A DNA stretch of 64,000 nt from an uncultured Alphaproteobacteria bacterium (GCA_902588745.1 CACIQI010000003.1:1-64000), one strand, 5' to 3'; positions 43,847-52,828 are shown, counted from the stretch's first letter. A program made the numbers and translations. Notes: generated by a model not told the origin, from the letters alone.

Positions 43847-44614
43847 CTAAAACATCTCATTTATTATCTTATCTAATTTTTGTGTTACTCTATCAATTAT
43901 TTTTTTTCCTATCTGTGCATTGGATTTTCTAGGATCTCCAATAATTCCACTTTTATTTAATTCTTTAGTTACCCAAGCTTTCTTAATATTTTTTTCATAA
44001 GAAATGGTTTTAGATGATAAATAATCGGGAGATAATCTATGTTTAGAAATTTTAGATTGCCTAACTAGGTTTGGAAATAAATATAACATAATAGATGTTT
44101 CAAATTCTCCACCGTGATAACCAAAGTCTTTTTCTTTACTTGATATAATTCCTTTAAATTGATCAAATAAAAAATATGTACCTTTTACTATGTTTACCTT
44201 AAATTCTGATTTCAATTCTTTAGCAATAATATCTATATGGCTAATTTGTCCACCATGACTATTTAAAAGTAATATATTTTTAAATTTCAATTTACATACA
44301 TTTTCTAAAATTGATAAAGAGTGCGATATAAATTCCAATGAATCAATACTTATTGTTCCATCAAAATCTGTATGTTCAGCAGCTGAACCAAAATATATTT
44401 CAGGCATAATCAAATATTTGCTTGAATTATATTTTTTATTGAATTCTAATAATATTCCTTCAAGAATTTTTTTATCAGTATTTAATGGAAGATGCGGACC
44501 GTGTTGTTCTATTGATGAAAATGGGAAAATTAAAACTGTTTTTCTATTTATTTTTTTAATTTCATTTGTTGTTAATTCTTCCCAAAAGTTTGTTAGCATT
44601 TTTTTATTATACAT
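43847..44614 (-). CDS. Creatininase-family amidohydrolase
   Basis: A 255-residue metal-dependent amidase. Metal ligands are in FSSIEQHGPHLPLNTDK (Glu36, His38, Asp47), the SHGG motif (LLNSHGGQISHID) and GGEFETSIM (Glu). The family includes creatininase, mycofactocin MftE and ArfB, the deformylase of archaeal riboflavin and F420 synthesis. Its position opposite a GTP cyclohydrolase II/RibD-containing cluster makes an ArfB-like formamide cleavage attractive, but unproved. An in-frame ATG at 44599 (MLTNFWEEL) may be the true start. Its 5' end is 13 to 28 bases from the divergent dehydrogenase gene. Confidence 0.85.
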   Translation of the reverse strand: MYNKKMLTNFWEELTTNEIKKINRKTVLIFPFSSIEQHGPHLPLNTDKKILEGILLEFNKKYNSSKYLIMPEIYFGSAAEHTDFDGTISIDSLEFISHSLSILENVCKLKFKNILLLNSHGGQISHIDIIAKELKSEFKVNIVKGTYFLFDQFKGIISSKEKDFGYHGGEFETSIMLYLFPNLVRQSKISKHRLSPDYLSSKTISYEKNIKKAWVTKELNKSGIIGDPRKSNAQIGKKIIDRVTQKLDKIINEMF

Positions 44615-44627
44615 TTATAAGTAAATT

Positions 44628-45587
44628 ATGAAATCTTATTCTTTATGGATTGATAAAAAAAAACAAGCTAAAATTTATCAAAAAAAACTTGTTTACAATA
44701 AAAACAACAAAACAGTTTTAGTTAAAACTATTTACTCAGGTATTAGCAAGGGAACTGAAAAATTAGTTTCATCTAAAAGCGTAAGTAAGGATCAATTTGA
44801 ATTAATGAAAGCCCCTTTTCAAGAAGGTTCTTTTAATTTACCTATAAAATACGGATATATAAATGTTGGAAATATTATCGATGGTCCAAGGAAATATATA
44901 AATAAAAAAATATTTAGTCTTTATCCTCATCAAGATTTGTATGAAATTTCTATTCAAAATTTAATTTTTCTACCAAAAGGAAATTTGAGAAAATATATTC
45001 TAACTGCAAATATGGAAACAGCAATTAATATCTTTTGGGACGCTCAATCTAAAAGTAATAACAAAATTCTAATTGTAGGGCTTGGCTCTGTAGGATTATT
45101 AACTGCATTTTTTTTTAAAATTAATGGATATAAAAATGTTTATGTTTTTGATAATAATAAAAATAAAAGAAAAATTGCCAATTATTTAGGATTAAATTTT
45201 ATTGATATAAGAAAGATTGAGAAAATAGATGTAGCAATAAACACTACAGCTAATTATAAAGTTTTAAATTCCTTAATGGAAAAATTATCTATCGAAGGAA
45301 AAATAGTAGAAGCTAGTTGGTATGGTAAAAATAAAGGAGAAGTTGCCTTAGGCGGGTTTTTTCATTCTAAAAGATTAAAAATTATTAGCTCACAGGTATC
45401 TAAAATACCAAAATATATGAAAAATAAATATGATTTTGAGGGAAGATTAAAATTAGCAATTAAATCTTTAAAAAATTCAAAATTAGAAAAATTAATTACT
45501 AGTGAAAGTAATTTTTTTGATTTAGAAAAAGATTACTATAAAATCCTTCAAAATAAGGATACAATAATGCATTTAGTTAAATATTAA
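44628..45587 (+). CDS. BchC-like MDR dehydrogenase (zinc-independent type)
   Basis: A 319-residue medium-chain dehydrogenase. The N-terminal GroES-like half has TIYSGISKGTEKLVS, APFQEGSFNLPIKYGY and YPHQDLYEIS; the Rossmann half has ILIVGLGSVGLL. It lacks the four-cysteine structural zinc lobe and the catalytic zinc cysteine of ordinary alcohol dehydrogenases. SGIS-x-GTE and PFQEG resemble the bacteriochlorophyllide dehydrogenase BchC, but no bch genes are in the window. It starts a four-gene plus-strand run; the next gene is 2 bases away. Confidence 0.8.
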   Translation: MKSYSLWIDKKKQAKIYQKKLVYNKNNKTVLVKTIYSGISKGTEKLVSSKSVSKDQFELMKAPFQEGSFNLPIKYGYINVGNIIDGPRKYINKKIFSLYPHQDLYEISIQNLIFLPKGNLRKYILTANMETAINIFWDAQSKSNNKILIVGLGSVGLLTAFFFKINGYKNVYVFDNNKNKRKIANYLGLNFIDIRKIEKIDVAINTTANYKVLNSLMEKLSIEGKIVEASWYGKNKGEVALGGFFHSKRLKIISSQVSKIPKYMKNKYDFEGRLKLAIKSLKNSKLEKLITSESNFFDLEKDYYKILQNKDTIMHLVKY

Positions 45588-45589
45588 TT

Positions 45590-45988
45590 ATGTATTCGAT
45601 AAAAGTAAGAGAAAATATTCTAATAGCCCATTCTTTACCTGGAGAAGTATTTGGACCAGCCCAAAATATGCATGGAGCTACATATTTAGTGGATGCTGAA
45701 TTTTTCACTGATAAACTTAATAAATACAATATAATTATGGATTTAGGAATAGTGTCCACGACATTAAAAGATATTCTTAAAATATATAATTATCAAAATT
45801 TAGATGAAATTGATGAATTTAAGGGAAAAATTACCTCTACAGAGTTTTTAGCAGAGGATATATGCAATAAGATCTTGAATAGACTAAGAAATGAATTCTC
45901 TGAAGATTACAAATCTTTAAAAAAAATTAAAATAACCTTGCAAGAATCAAATGTTGCATGGGCATCATATGAAAAAGAGGTTATCTAA
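45590..45988 (+). CDS. PTPS/QueD-fold protein with altered active site
   Basis: A 132-residue protein of the 6-pyruvoyl-tetrahydropterin synthase fold. Zinc ligand His14 (AHSLPGEVFG) and His28 are kept, but the second His of the HGH motif is Ala30 (NMHGATY), the catalytic Cys position is Ala24, and the catalytic His of LDH is Glu73 (LDEID). The catalytic/substrate Glu near the C-terminus (LQESNVAW) remains. So it is unlikely to be an ordinary QueD or PTPS; a changed zinc site and chemistry on a pterin- or pyrimidine-like substrate is inferred. It overlaps the glycosyltransferase gene by 20 bases. Confidence 0.82.
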   Translation: MYSIKVRENILIAHSLPGEVFGPAQNMHGATYLVDAEFFTDKLNKYNIIMDLGIVSTTLKDILKIYNYQNLDEIDEFKGKITSTEFLAEDICNKILNRLRNEFSEDYKSLKKIKITLQESNVAWASYEKEVI

Positions 45989-47015
45989 AAATAAATCTGA
46001 TATTTATTTTGTTTATCCAGGAAATATAAATGCAAAAACTGGAGGATACATTTATGAAAAAAATATCCTAGAATATGCAAATATAAGAGATATAAATATT
46101 AGACCAATTGCTCTAAGTGAAAATTATCCTTTTCCTACAAATAACGATATAAAATATTTCCTAAAAATTTTAGATAAAATTGATCCTGACTCTAAAATTA
46201 TAATCGATGGATTAGCTTTAGAAGGAATGTATTCAATTTTTAAAAAAATACTTACTTATAATGTTATTGCGCTAATACATCATCCTTTATATCTTGAATT
46301 TAAAGGTCTAAGGTCAAAAAAATTCTTAAGATTAGAAAAAGAAAATTTCAAAAAAATAAATAAATTTATTGTGACATCTAAAAATACAAAAAATTTATTA
46401 ATAAATCAATTTAATGTACTAAATAATAAAATTTCTGTAGTTGAACCCGGTATAGAAAGACTTGCAAAATATAATTTTAAAAATAATACTAAAATTCATC
46501 TTTTAACCTGTGGAAGTATAATAAATAGAAAAAATTATCTTTTTTTGTTAAAAGTTTTAAAGCCTTTAGATAATTTTATTTTAGAAATTGTTGGTGATAC
46601 TACAAGAGATATTAGTTATTACAAAAAACTCAAAAAATTTATTTCTAAGAATTCAATGAACAGAAAAATAATATTTCATGGTACTATTTCAGATACAAAA
46701 TTAGCTAAATTATATTCCAAAACAGATTGTTACATTTCGGTAAGTAAATATGAAGGTTTTGGTATGTCTTTAGCAAATGCATTAATAATTAAAAAGCCAA
46801 TTATAACCTTTTTTACTAATACTATCTTAAATACACTAGGAAAAAAAGGTGTTATTTATTTCAAAAAATTTGAAGTAAATGATCTTAGAAATATAATTAT
46901 TAAAAATATATTAAATAAAAAAAATTTTAAAAAACTAAATATTGATATTAATAAAAATAAAAGATATCTTCTTACTCCTCAAGAGTCAGCTAAGAAATTT
47001 GTTAAATTAATTTAA
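45969..47015 (+). CDS. GT4-family glycosyltransferase
   Basis: A 348-residue GT-B glycosyltransferase of family 4, cytoplasmic. The donor-binding EX7E region is SKYEGFGMSLANALI, and the N-terminal domain opens FVYPGNINAKTGGYIYEKNI. The C-terminal half begins LLTCGSIINRKNYLFLLKVL. It would transfer a sugar from a nucleotide-sugar to a small acceptor; no polymerase or exporter for polysaccharide is nearby. ATG 45969 gives a 20-base overlap with the upstream gene; ATG 45951 would add six residues. The next gene begins 1 base later. Confidence 0.85.
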   Translation: MKKRLSKNKSDIYFVYPGNINAKTGGYIYEKNILEYANIRDINIRPIALSENYPFPTNNDIKYFLKILDKIDPDSKIIIDGLALEGMYSIFKKILTYNVIALIHHPLYLEFKGLRSKKFLRLEKENFKKINKFIVTSKNTKNLLINQFNVLNNKISVVEPGIERLAKYNFKNNTKIHLLTCGSIINRKNYLFLLKVLKPLDNFILEIVGDTTRDISYYKKLKKFISKNSMNRKIIFHGTISDTKLAKLYSKTDCYISVSKYEGFGMSLANALIIKKPIITFFTNTILNTLGKKGVIYFKKFEVNDLRNIIIKNILNKKNFKKLNIDINKNKRYLLTPQESAKKFVKLI

Positions 47016-47016
47016 T

Positions 47017-47805
47017 ATGCATGAATTTCAAAATAAATGGTTAAATCTCAGAGAAACTGTCGATAGAAATTCGCGAAACAAAAGAATATTATATTTAATT
47101 AATAAATTTTTTAAAAATAAAAAAAATATTAGAATAGTTGACTTAGGCTCAGGCGCTGGATCAAATTATAGATTTCTTAAGTCACGATTATTAAATAATC
47201 AATATTGGTCTTTTGTTGATATATCACATAAATCAACAAATTATTTTAAAAAAAATATAAAATTATCATCTAAAATACAAAAAACTAATTTTAAAATTGC
47301 TGATGTAATTAATAATCTAGAAAAAATAAATTTTAATGATTATAATTTAGTCACTGGATCTGCTTTTTTAGATATTTTACCAAAAACATGGTTTAAAAAT
47401 TTTCATAAATTAAATATTAATACTGAAATTGTTTACTTTGCTTTAAATTATAATGGTAATTTTAAATTTTTTCCAAAACACAATGATGATAAAAAAATTC
47501 TTAATATTTTTAATAAAGATCAAAAATCTGACAAAGGTATAGGGGAAGTTGCCGTTGGACCTGATTGTACTGAATTAATAAATAAAGTATTTAAAGGGAC
47601 TCACAAAACATATGTTTTAGACTCTACATGGGATGTTAGTAAAAATTATGAATTTCAAATTTATTTCTTAAATTTTTGTAGAGAAATTATTCAAAAAAAT
47701 AAACTTAACTTTGATGATTGGTTAAAATTTCGTTTAAAATGTATTAATGAAAAAAATTCTAGATTTATTTTAAATAATGCAGATTTTTTAGCTATTAAGA
47801 AATAA
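47017..47805 (+). CDS. Class I SAM-dependent methyltransferase
   Basis: A 262-residue Rossmann methyltransferase. Motif I is IVDLGSGAGSNYRFL (about 40-54), the acidic residue of motif II sits in FVDISHKS, and motif IV-like NLVTGSAFLDILP follows. The C-terminal half (DSTWDVSKNYEFQIYF) has no recognisable partner. The acceptor is unknown; together with the adjacent glycosyltransferase it suggests a tailored small molecule. Its 3' end overlaps the convergent ribD-like gene by 18 bases. Confidence 0.85.
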   Translation: MHEFQNKWLNLRETVDRNSRNKRILYLINKFFKNKKNIRIVDLGSGAGSNYRFLKSRLLNNQYWSFVDISHKSTNYFKKNIKLSSKIQKTNFKIADVINNLEKINFNDYNLVTGSAFLDILPKTWFKNFHKLNINTEIVYFALNYNGNFKFFPKHNDDKKILNIFNKDQKSDKGIGEVAVGPDCTELINKVFKGTHKTYVLDSTWDVSKNYEFQIYFLNFCREIIQKNKLNFDDWLKFRLKCINEKNSRFILNNADFLAIKK

Positions 47806-48621
47806 ATTAACAATAATTTCATTTTCTAATTCATTAAAATTATGTTTTGGTCTGATAGCTTTATTGAGATTTGAAATTTCTTTTAAATTTAATGAATTAA
47901 TCCCAGAACCTATTAATATTGGGGCAATCATAAATTGAAGAATATCAATGTAATTATTATTTATTAATTCTGAAATAGTTTTTGATCCTCCCTCTACTAA
48001 AATATTTTTATATTTAAGTTTTTTTATTTGCGTAATTAAGTTTTTAGTAAAATTTTTTTCTTTTAATCTTATTATTGTTGAATTATTCAATCTAATATTT
48101 TTATTACTTTTTGTAAAAATTATATTTTCATTACCGTCATTAAATATTTTATATTTGTTATTTAGTGAAAGACTACCATCGATAATAATTCTTTTTGGAT
48201 TTGTGCCCTTTATTTTTCTTGTTGTTAATAGGGGATCGTCTTTTTTAATGGTATTTGAGCCTACAATAATTGCATCACTGATACTTCGTAAACAATGTAG
48301 ATAAATAATACTTTTTGAATTATTTATGTAATGTGAATTACCATTATTTAATGCAATTCTACCATCAATACTTTGTCCTATCTGAGCTATAACTAATTTT
48401 TTGTTTTTTCTTAATATCGGGAGAAGGATATTTAAGATTGATTGATAAAATTTACTTATATTAATTTTAGATTCCAGATTATTATTTTTTATGTTTAAAT
48501 TACTTTTTCTTTTTGATGATAAAGAAATACTATTTTTTTTAACCAATAAATATAAATCACTATTCTTTTTAGAATTTTTTATAAAATCTAGTAAAATTCC
48601 TATATTTTTTGATGTAATCAT
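47788..48621 (-). CDS. RibD C-terminal reductase-domain protein
   Basis: A 277-residue protein. After a lysine/asparagine-rich N-terminal region (about 75 residues, no known domain) comes a RibD-C reductase: AQIGQSIDGRIALNN, DAIIVGSNTIKKDDPLLTTR and ILVEGGSKTISELI. This domain reduces the ribosyl side chain of the riboflavin precursor with NADPH. No cytidine-deaminase-like domain (HAE/PCxxC) is present, so it is not the bifunctional RibD; it could act before deamination, as in archaea and fungi. It is divergent from the GTP cyclohydrolase gene across 36 bases. Confidence 0.85.
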   Translation of the reverse strand: MITSKNIGILLDFIKNSKKNSDLYLLVKKNSISLSSKRKSNLNIKNNNLESKINISKFYQSILNILLPILRKNKKLVIAQIGQSIDGRIALNNGNSHYINNSKSIIYLHCLRSISDAIIVGSNTIKKDDPLLTTRKIKGTNPKRIIIDGSLSLNNKYKIFNDGNENIIFTKSNKNIRLNNSTIIRLKEKNFTKNLITQIKKLKYKNILVEGGSKTISELINNNYIDILQFMIAPILIGSGINSLNLKEISNLNKAIRPKHNFNELENEIIVNLFLNS

Positions 48622-48657
48622 TTGTTTTTATTTCAATTATATCTATATAAAGTTTTA

Positions 48658-49779
48658 ATGAGTTTCAAATCTAATACAGGAACTATAATAGATAGGGCAA
48701 TTAACGAACTCAGGACCGGAAGACCCTTAATAATTCAGAATAACAAGGAATATTGGATGTTCTTTAATATAGAGCATTCACAAAGTAAAATTTTTAATCA
48801 ATTCAATAAGCACTTAATTGATGAAAAATATCTACTTATTACTAAACAAAAAGCTCAATCAATATTTAATAAGAATATTAAAAGTAATATTTATTTTGAG
48901 ATAAATCCCAAAACAGATGTAAATCAAATAATAAATTTATTTGTCAATCCTCTTAGCAATAATAAAGTAATTAAATTTACTAATATTAAAAAATTCAAAT
49001 CTAAAAATTTTCATAATGTTTGTATTGATCTTTCCAAAAATGCTAAAATGATCCCATCGCTAGTTTTTAAAAAAATTAATAAAAAATATTACAAAAATAT
49101 AAATGAGTTTGGATTTAAGAATGGAATTTTAATATTCGATTACAAAGATTTATTGAAGCAAAATGAATTAATTTGCGAAAGTATTAAATTAGTTTCTAGT
49201 GCAAAAGTTCCACTACCAAAAAACGAAAATTCTAATTTTAAAATATTCAAATCATATATTGGATCTGATAAACATGTAGCGATAATTGTAAATCCAAAAA
49301 AAATAAATAAAAAATCAGTTAATTTAAGAATACATTCAGCTTGTTTTACAGGTGATATTTTTCATTCTTTAAAATGTGATTGTGGTGAACAATTAAATCA
49401 ATCAATCAATTACATGGTTAGAAATAATGGTGGAATTATATTATATTTAGAACAAGAAGGTAGGGGAATAGGGTTAGCTAATAAAATGAGAGCTTATTCT
49501 CTTCAAGCAAGGGGTATGGATACAATAGACGCTGATCATAATATTGGTTTCTTAGATGATGAAAGAGATTTTAATATTGCAGCTAGAATACTGAAATTAT
49601 TAAAAATAAATAAAGTTAATCTTATTACAAATAACAAAAATAAAATTAATTCTATTAAGAAAGCTGGAATTAAAGTCGAAAATCAAATAAATACAAAACC
49701 AACGTTGAATAAATTTAATAAAAATTATTTCAAAACAAGAGTTAAAAAAGCTGGGTACGGTCTTAAACTAGTAGTATAA
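48658..49779 (+). CDS. GTP cyclohydrolase II with N-terminal extension
   Basis: A 373-residue protein. Residues about 190-370 are GTP cyclohydrolase II, with zinc cysteines 229, 240, 242 (HSACFTG, KCDCGEQL), YLEQEGRGIGLANKMRAYSL and DDERDFNIAARIL; it opens GTP's imidazole ring, releasing formate and pyrophosphate. The N-terminal about 190 residues lack the motifs of DHBP synthase, so this is not a standard RibBA. I chose ATG 48658; TTG 48622 is also in frame. Neither ribB nor ribH is in the window. With the reductase, amidase and PTPS-like protein it forms a riboflavin-like side pathway. The next gene begins 2 bases later. Confidence 0.88.
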   Translation: MSFKSNTGTIIDRAINELRTGRPLIIQNNKEYWMFFNIEHSQSKIFNQFNKHLIDEKYLLITKQKAQSIFNKNIKSNIYFEINPKTDVNQIINLFVNPLSNNKVIKFTNIKKFKSKNFHNVCIDLSKNAKMIPSLVFKKINKKYYKNINEFGFKNGILIFDYKDLLKQNELICESIKLVSSAKVPLPKNENSNFKIFKSYIGSDKHVAIIVNPKKINKKSVNLRIHSACFTGDIFHSLKCDCGEQLNQSINYMVRNNGGIILYLEQEGRGIGLANKMRAYSLQARGMDTIDADHNIGFLDDERDFNIAARILKLLKINKVNLITNNKNKINSIKKAGIKVENQINTKPTLNKFNKNYFKTRVKKAGYGLKLVV

Positions 49780-49781
49780 TT

Positions 49782-50225
49782 ATGAAAAAAATTCCTAAGA
49801 TAAAACTTCAATTAACAAACGATAATGAGTTTGTTTCATCTAAATTAAAGAATAAAACTGTTTTATTCTTTTACCCCAAGGCGTTAACTGGTGGATGCTC
49901 AGTAGAAGTTGCAGATTTTCAAAAATATTTAACAAAATTTAATAAAATTGGCTTTGATGTAATAGGAGCTTCTAAAGATCCTGTGGATCGGAATAAAAAA
50001 TTTTCAGATAAGTTTAAATTGAAATACCCACTTGGTTCTGATGAAGGAAAAAATTGTGATAAACTTGGTATTTGGATAGAAAAATCTATGTATGGTAGGA
50101 AATATTTTGGGATAGATAGATCTACATTTGTAATCGATAAAAATGGAAAAATTTTAAATTCTTGGCATAAAGTTAAAGTTAAAGGTCATGTTGAAGAAGT
50201 TTATAATTTTTGTAAGGATCAGTAA
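49782..50225 (+). CDS. Peroxiredoxin, PrxQ/Bcp type
   Basis: A 147-residue thioredoxin-fold peroxidase with the peroxidatic motif PxxxTxxC (PKALTGGC, Cys39). The usual PrxQ resolving cysteine five residues on is absent; another Cys lies at 92 (GKNCDKLGIW). It ends 4 bases from a convergent DMT gene. It follows the cyclohydrolase gene by 2 bases and may protect an oxidation-sensitive product, or simply be co-located. Confidence 0.9.
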   Translation: MKKIPKIKLQLTNDNEFVSSKLKNKTVLFFYPKALTGGCSVEVADFQKYLTKFNKIGFDVIGASKDPVDRNKKFSDKFKLKYPLGSDEGKNCDKLGIWIEKSMYGRKYFGIDRSTFVIDKNGKILNSWHKVKVKGHVEEVYNFCKDQ

Positions 50226-50229
50226 ATTT

Positions 50230-51123
50230 TTATTTAATTTTACCTATCTCTTTTTCTCTTTTGATAACAAATAAACCACTTAACGTAATAATTATTGCAC
50301 CAATAATCATATTATAAGTTGGAGTTTCACCTAGTATTAAATACCCAAAAATCATACCAAATATAATTACACTGTATCTTGCAGAGGCCGTTAATGAGAG
50401 TGGTGCATAAAAAACTGTTAATACTGAAAATAAATATCCGAATAAAACAAATATACTAGAAGCAAGAATATAATTTACATCTTCACTGCTTACTTGATAA
50501 CCAAAAATTATTGAACCCAACCCTGCAAACCCAGTAATTAACAATGCTGTCACAAATGTAATTTCAACACTATTTGATTTAGTTGCTAAACTTTTTGTAG
50601 CAATATCTCTAATAGTTAAAAAAATAGCAGCTAAAATTGGTAACACTAGAAGATAATTAAATTGAAAATTTTGTGGATTTACAACTACTATCACACCTAA
50701 GAACCCAATAATAACTGCACACCATCTTCTTATTCCAACCTTCTCTCTCAAAAAAAGAAAAGCAAATATTGTGACAAAGAAAGGATTAGTCATTAAAAGT
50801 GTATAAACCTCAGATATTGGAAGTAATATTAATCCAACCAAAAAAAATAATGCCGTTAAAACTTCATAGAAACCTCTTATATGAAAACTTTTGATTGATA
50901 GTATTTTAATTAAATTTTTTTTTTCGATAAAAACTAAATATAAACCTAATAAACTTGATGTAACTAAACCTCTTAGAAAAATTACAGAATATAATGAATT
51001 GTCATCACCTATATTTTTTACAACAAGTTTGACATAACTATCATTTATTGAGAATGATAATTGACCGGCCATCATGAAAAGCACGCCTATCGTCCCAACT
51101 GAAAATAAAATCTTGCTTTTCAT
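50230..51123 (-). CDS. EamA/DMT-family transporter
   Basis: A 297-residue membrane protein with ten helices, SIND-Y motif (GQLSFSINDSYVKLVVKN) and LREKVGIRRWCAVIIGFLG between the repeats. It is convergent with the peroxiredoxin gene, with a 4-base gap, and divergent from the aminotransferase gene across 24 bases. The substrate is unknown; export of the product of the upstream cluster is possible but unproved. Confidence 0.9.
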   Translation of the reverse strand: MKSKILFSVGTIGVLFMMAGQLSFSINDSYVKLVVKNIGDDNSLYSVIFLRGLVTSSLLGLYLVFIEKKNLIKILSIKSFHIRGFYEVLTALFFLVGLILLPISEVYTLLMTNPFFVTIFAFLFLREKVGIRRWCAVIIGFLGVIVVVNPQNFQFNYLLVLPILAAIFLTIRDIATKSLATKSNSVEITFVTALLITGFAGLGSIIFGYQVSSEDVNYILASSIFVLFGYLFSVLTVFYAPLSLTASARYSVIIFGMIFGYLILGETPTYNMIIGAIIITLSGLFVIKREKEIGKIK

Positions 51124-51147
51124 AATAAAAAAAAATATTTAACTGAT

Positions 51148-52482
51148 ATGTTACAAAGAAATACTTCCAGCCATTTATATGGATTTACTGACTTGAAGTC
51201 ATTAAATGAAAGAGGCCCTTTAGTTATTTCTTATGGAAAAGGAATATATGTTTACGATACTAAAGGTAGTAAATATCTAGATGGGAATTCTGGACTATGG
51301 AATCAGTGTGCTGGTTTTGACCATCCCGGATTAATTGAAGTTGCAAAAAAACAGTATGAAAAATTTGCAGGTTATCATTCTTTATTTGGAAGATTATCTG
51401 AAGAAACGTTGCAGCTATCTGAAAAAATTATTGAAGTTTCACCTTTTGATCAAGGTCGTGTATTCTTTTGTAATTCAGGATCTGAAGCAAATGACACCAT
51501 GGTCAAAATGTTATGGATGTTAAATGCAAGGATTGGAAAGCCAAATAGACGAAAAATTATAACAAGAATTAATGGATATCATGGCGTTACTTTAGGGGCT
51601 TCTTCAATGACAGCTAAACCATACAATAAAGAGTTTGGTTTACCATCTGAAGAATTTATTCATATTGAATGCCCTCATTATTGGAAATATGGATTAGAGA
51701 ATGAAACGGAAGAAGAATTCTCTCTTAGGATGGCCAAAAATTTAGAAGAAAAAATCATCAAAGAGGATCCAGAAACTATAGCAGGTTTTGTTGCAGAACC
51801 TGTTCAAGGTGCAGGTGGATGTATACCTCCTTCAAAATCGTACTTTGATTTAGTTCAGCCTATATTAAAAAAATATAATATTCCTTTTATCGCAGATGAA
51901 GTAATTTGTGGATTTGGTAGAACTGGAAATTTATGGGGCTGTGATACATACAACATCAAACCAGATATAATTATTTCATCTAAATGTTTGACAGCTGGGT
52001 ATTTTCCTATGGGTGCAGTTATAGTTAATAAAGAATTTTCAGATAAATTTGTTCAAGTATCAGAAGAAGCAGAAGAATTTCCACATGGTTTTACAGCTGG
52101 CGGTCATCCCGTTGGATGTGCAATTGCTTTGAAAGCAATAGATGTAATTATGAATGAGGGTTTATTAGATAATGTAAAATTGATGGAACCCTATTTTTTT
52201 GAAAGATTAAATGAATTTAATGATTATGAACACATTGGAGAAACTAGAGGTATAGGTCTTATGGCTGCATTAGAGATGGTAAAAAATAAAGATACAAAAG
52301 AACCATTTGAAGGTCATCTTAACATGGGAGATAAAGTTGCTAATTTATCAATTGATAATGGATTAATTTGTAGACCTTTAGGTCCTGCAATTGTTTTGTG
52401 TCCTCAATTCATAATTACTAAAAATCAAATTGATGAAATATTTGATTCTCTTCATAAAACTATAAAGCAAGTTTTTAATTAA
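51148..52482 (+). CDS. Class III (omega) aminotransferase
   Basis: A 444-residue PLP enzyme resembling beta-alanine/taurine/putrescine-pyruvate transaminases. It has FCNSGSEANDTMVKMLWML, DEVICGFGRTGNLWGCD, PLP Lys279 in SSKCLTAGYFPMGA and HGFTAGGHPVGCAIA. These features mark pyruvate-dependent omega-transaminases acting on omega-amino acids or amines. The amine substrate is not determined. Its stop shares TTAA with the acylphosphatase gene. Confidence 0.9.
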   Translation: MLQRNTSSHLYGFTDLKSLNERGPLVISYGKGIYVYDTKGSKYLDGNSGLWNQCAGFDHPGLIEVAKKQYEKFAGYHSLFGRLSEETLQLSEKIIEVSPFDQGRVFFCNSGSEANDTMVKMLWMLNARIGKPNRRKIITRINGYHGVTLGASSMTAKPYNKEFGLPSEEFIHIECPHYWKYGLENETEEEFSLRMAKNLEEKIIKEDPETIAGFVAEPVQGAGGCIPPSKSYFDLVQPILKKYNIPFIADEVICGFGRTGNLWGCDTYNIKPDIIISSKCLTAGYFPMGAVIVNKEFSDKFVQVSEEAEEFPHGFTAGGHPVGCAIALKAIDVIMNEGLLDNVKLMEPYFFERLNEFNDYEHIGETRGIGLMAALEMVKNKDTKEPFEGHLNMGDKVANLSIDNGLICRPLGPAIVLCPQFIITKNQIDEIFDSLHKTIKQVFN

Positions 52483-52775
52483 GTTTCGTATTTAACTATA
52501 AAACCTGAATACTTAACATTACTAATGATACTATTTGGAATAACTCCTTCAACTAGAGCAAGTGATGGACCATTTTTAGATTTTTCAGTAATAGATAATA
52601 TACTTTGCATATCTCCTTGAATTATGGCCTCTACTTCGTCTTTACTTTCTTTATTTTGAATATATCCATTTAATCCCAAAGAGATTGCTAAATCACTAAA
52701 CCAATGTCTAAAACCTACTCCTTGAACTTTTCCTTTAATAATAAGTCGATAAGTTTTTATTTCATTTGTATTCAT
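52479..52775 (-). CDS. acyP: Acylphosphatase
   Basis: A 98-residue acylphosphatase hydrolysing carboxyl-phosphate bonds. Motif GKVQGVGFRHW holds catalytic Arg23 and the second catalytic residue is Asn41 (GYIQNK). I chose ATG 52775, since the frame continues upstream to 52901 with sequence unlike the family that would collide with the divergent gene. It is convergent with the aminotransferase gene, overlapping by TTAA. Confidence 0.9.
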   Translation of the reverse strand: MNTNEIKTYRLIIKGKVQGVGFRHWFSDLAISLGLNGYIQNKESKDEVEAIIQGDMQSILSITEKSKNGPSLALVEGVIPNSIISNVKYSGFIVKYET

Positions 52776-52828
52776 TGAAATATCAATATAAGTACTTTTT
52801 TTTATCATACAATCCTTCAATTCATTAT

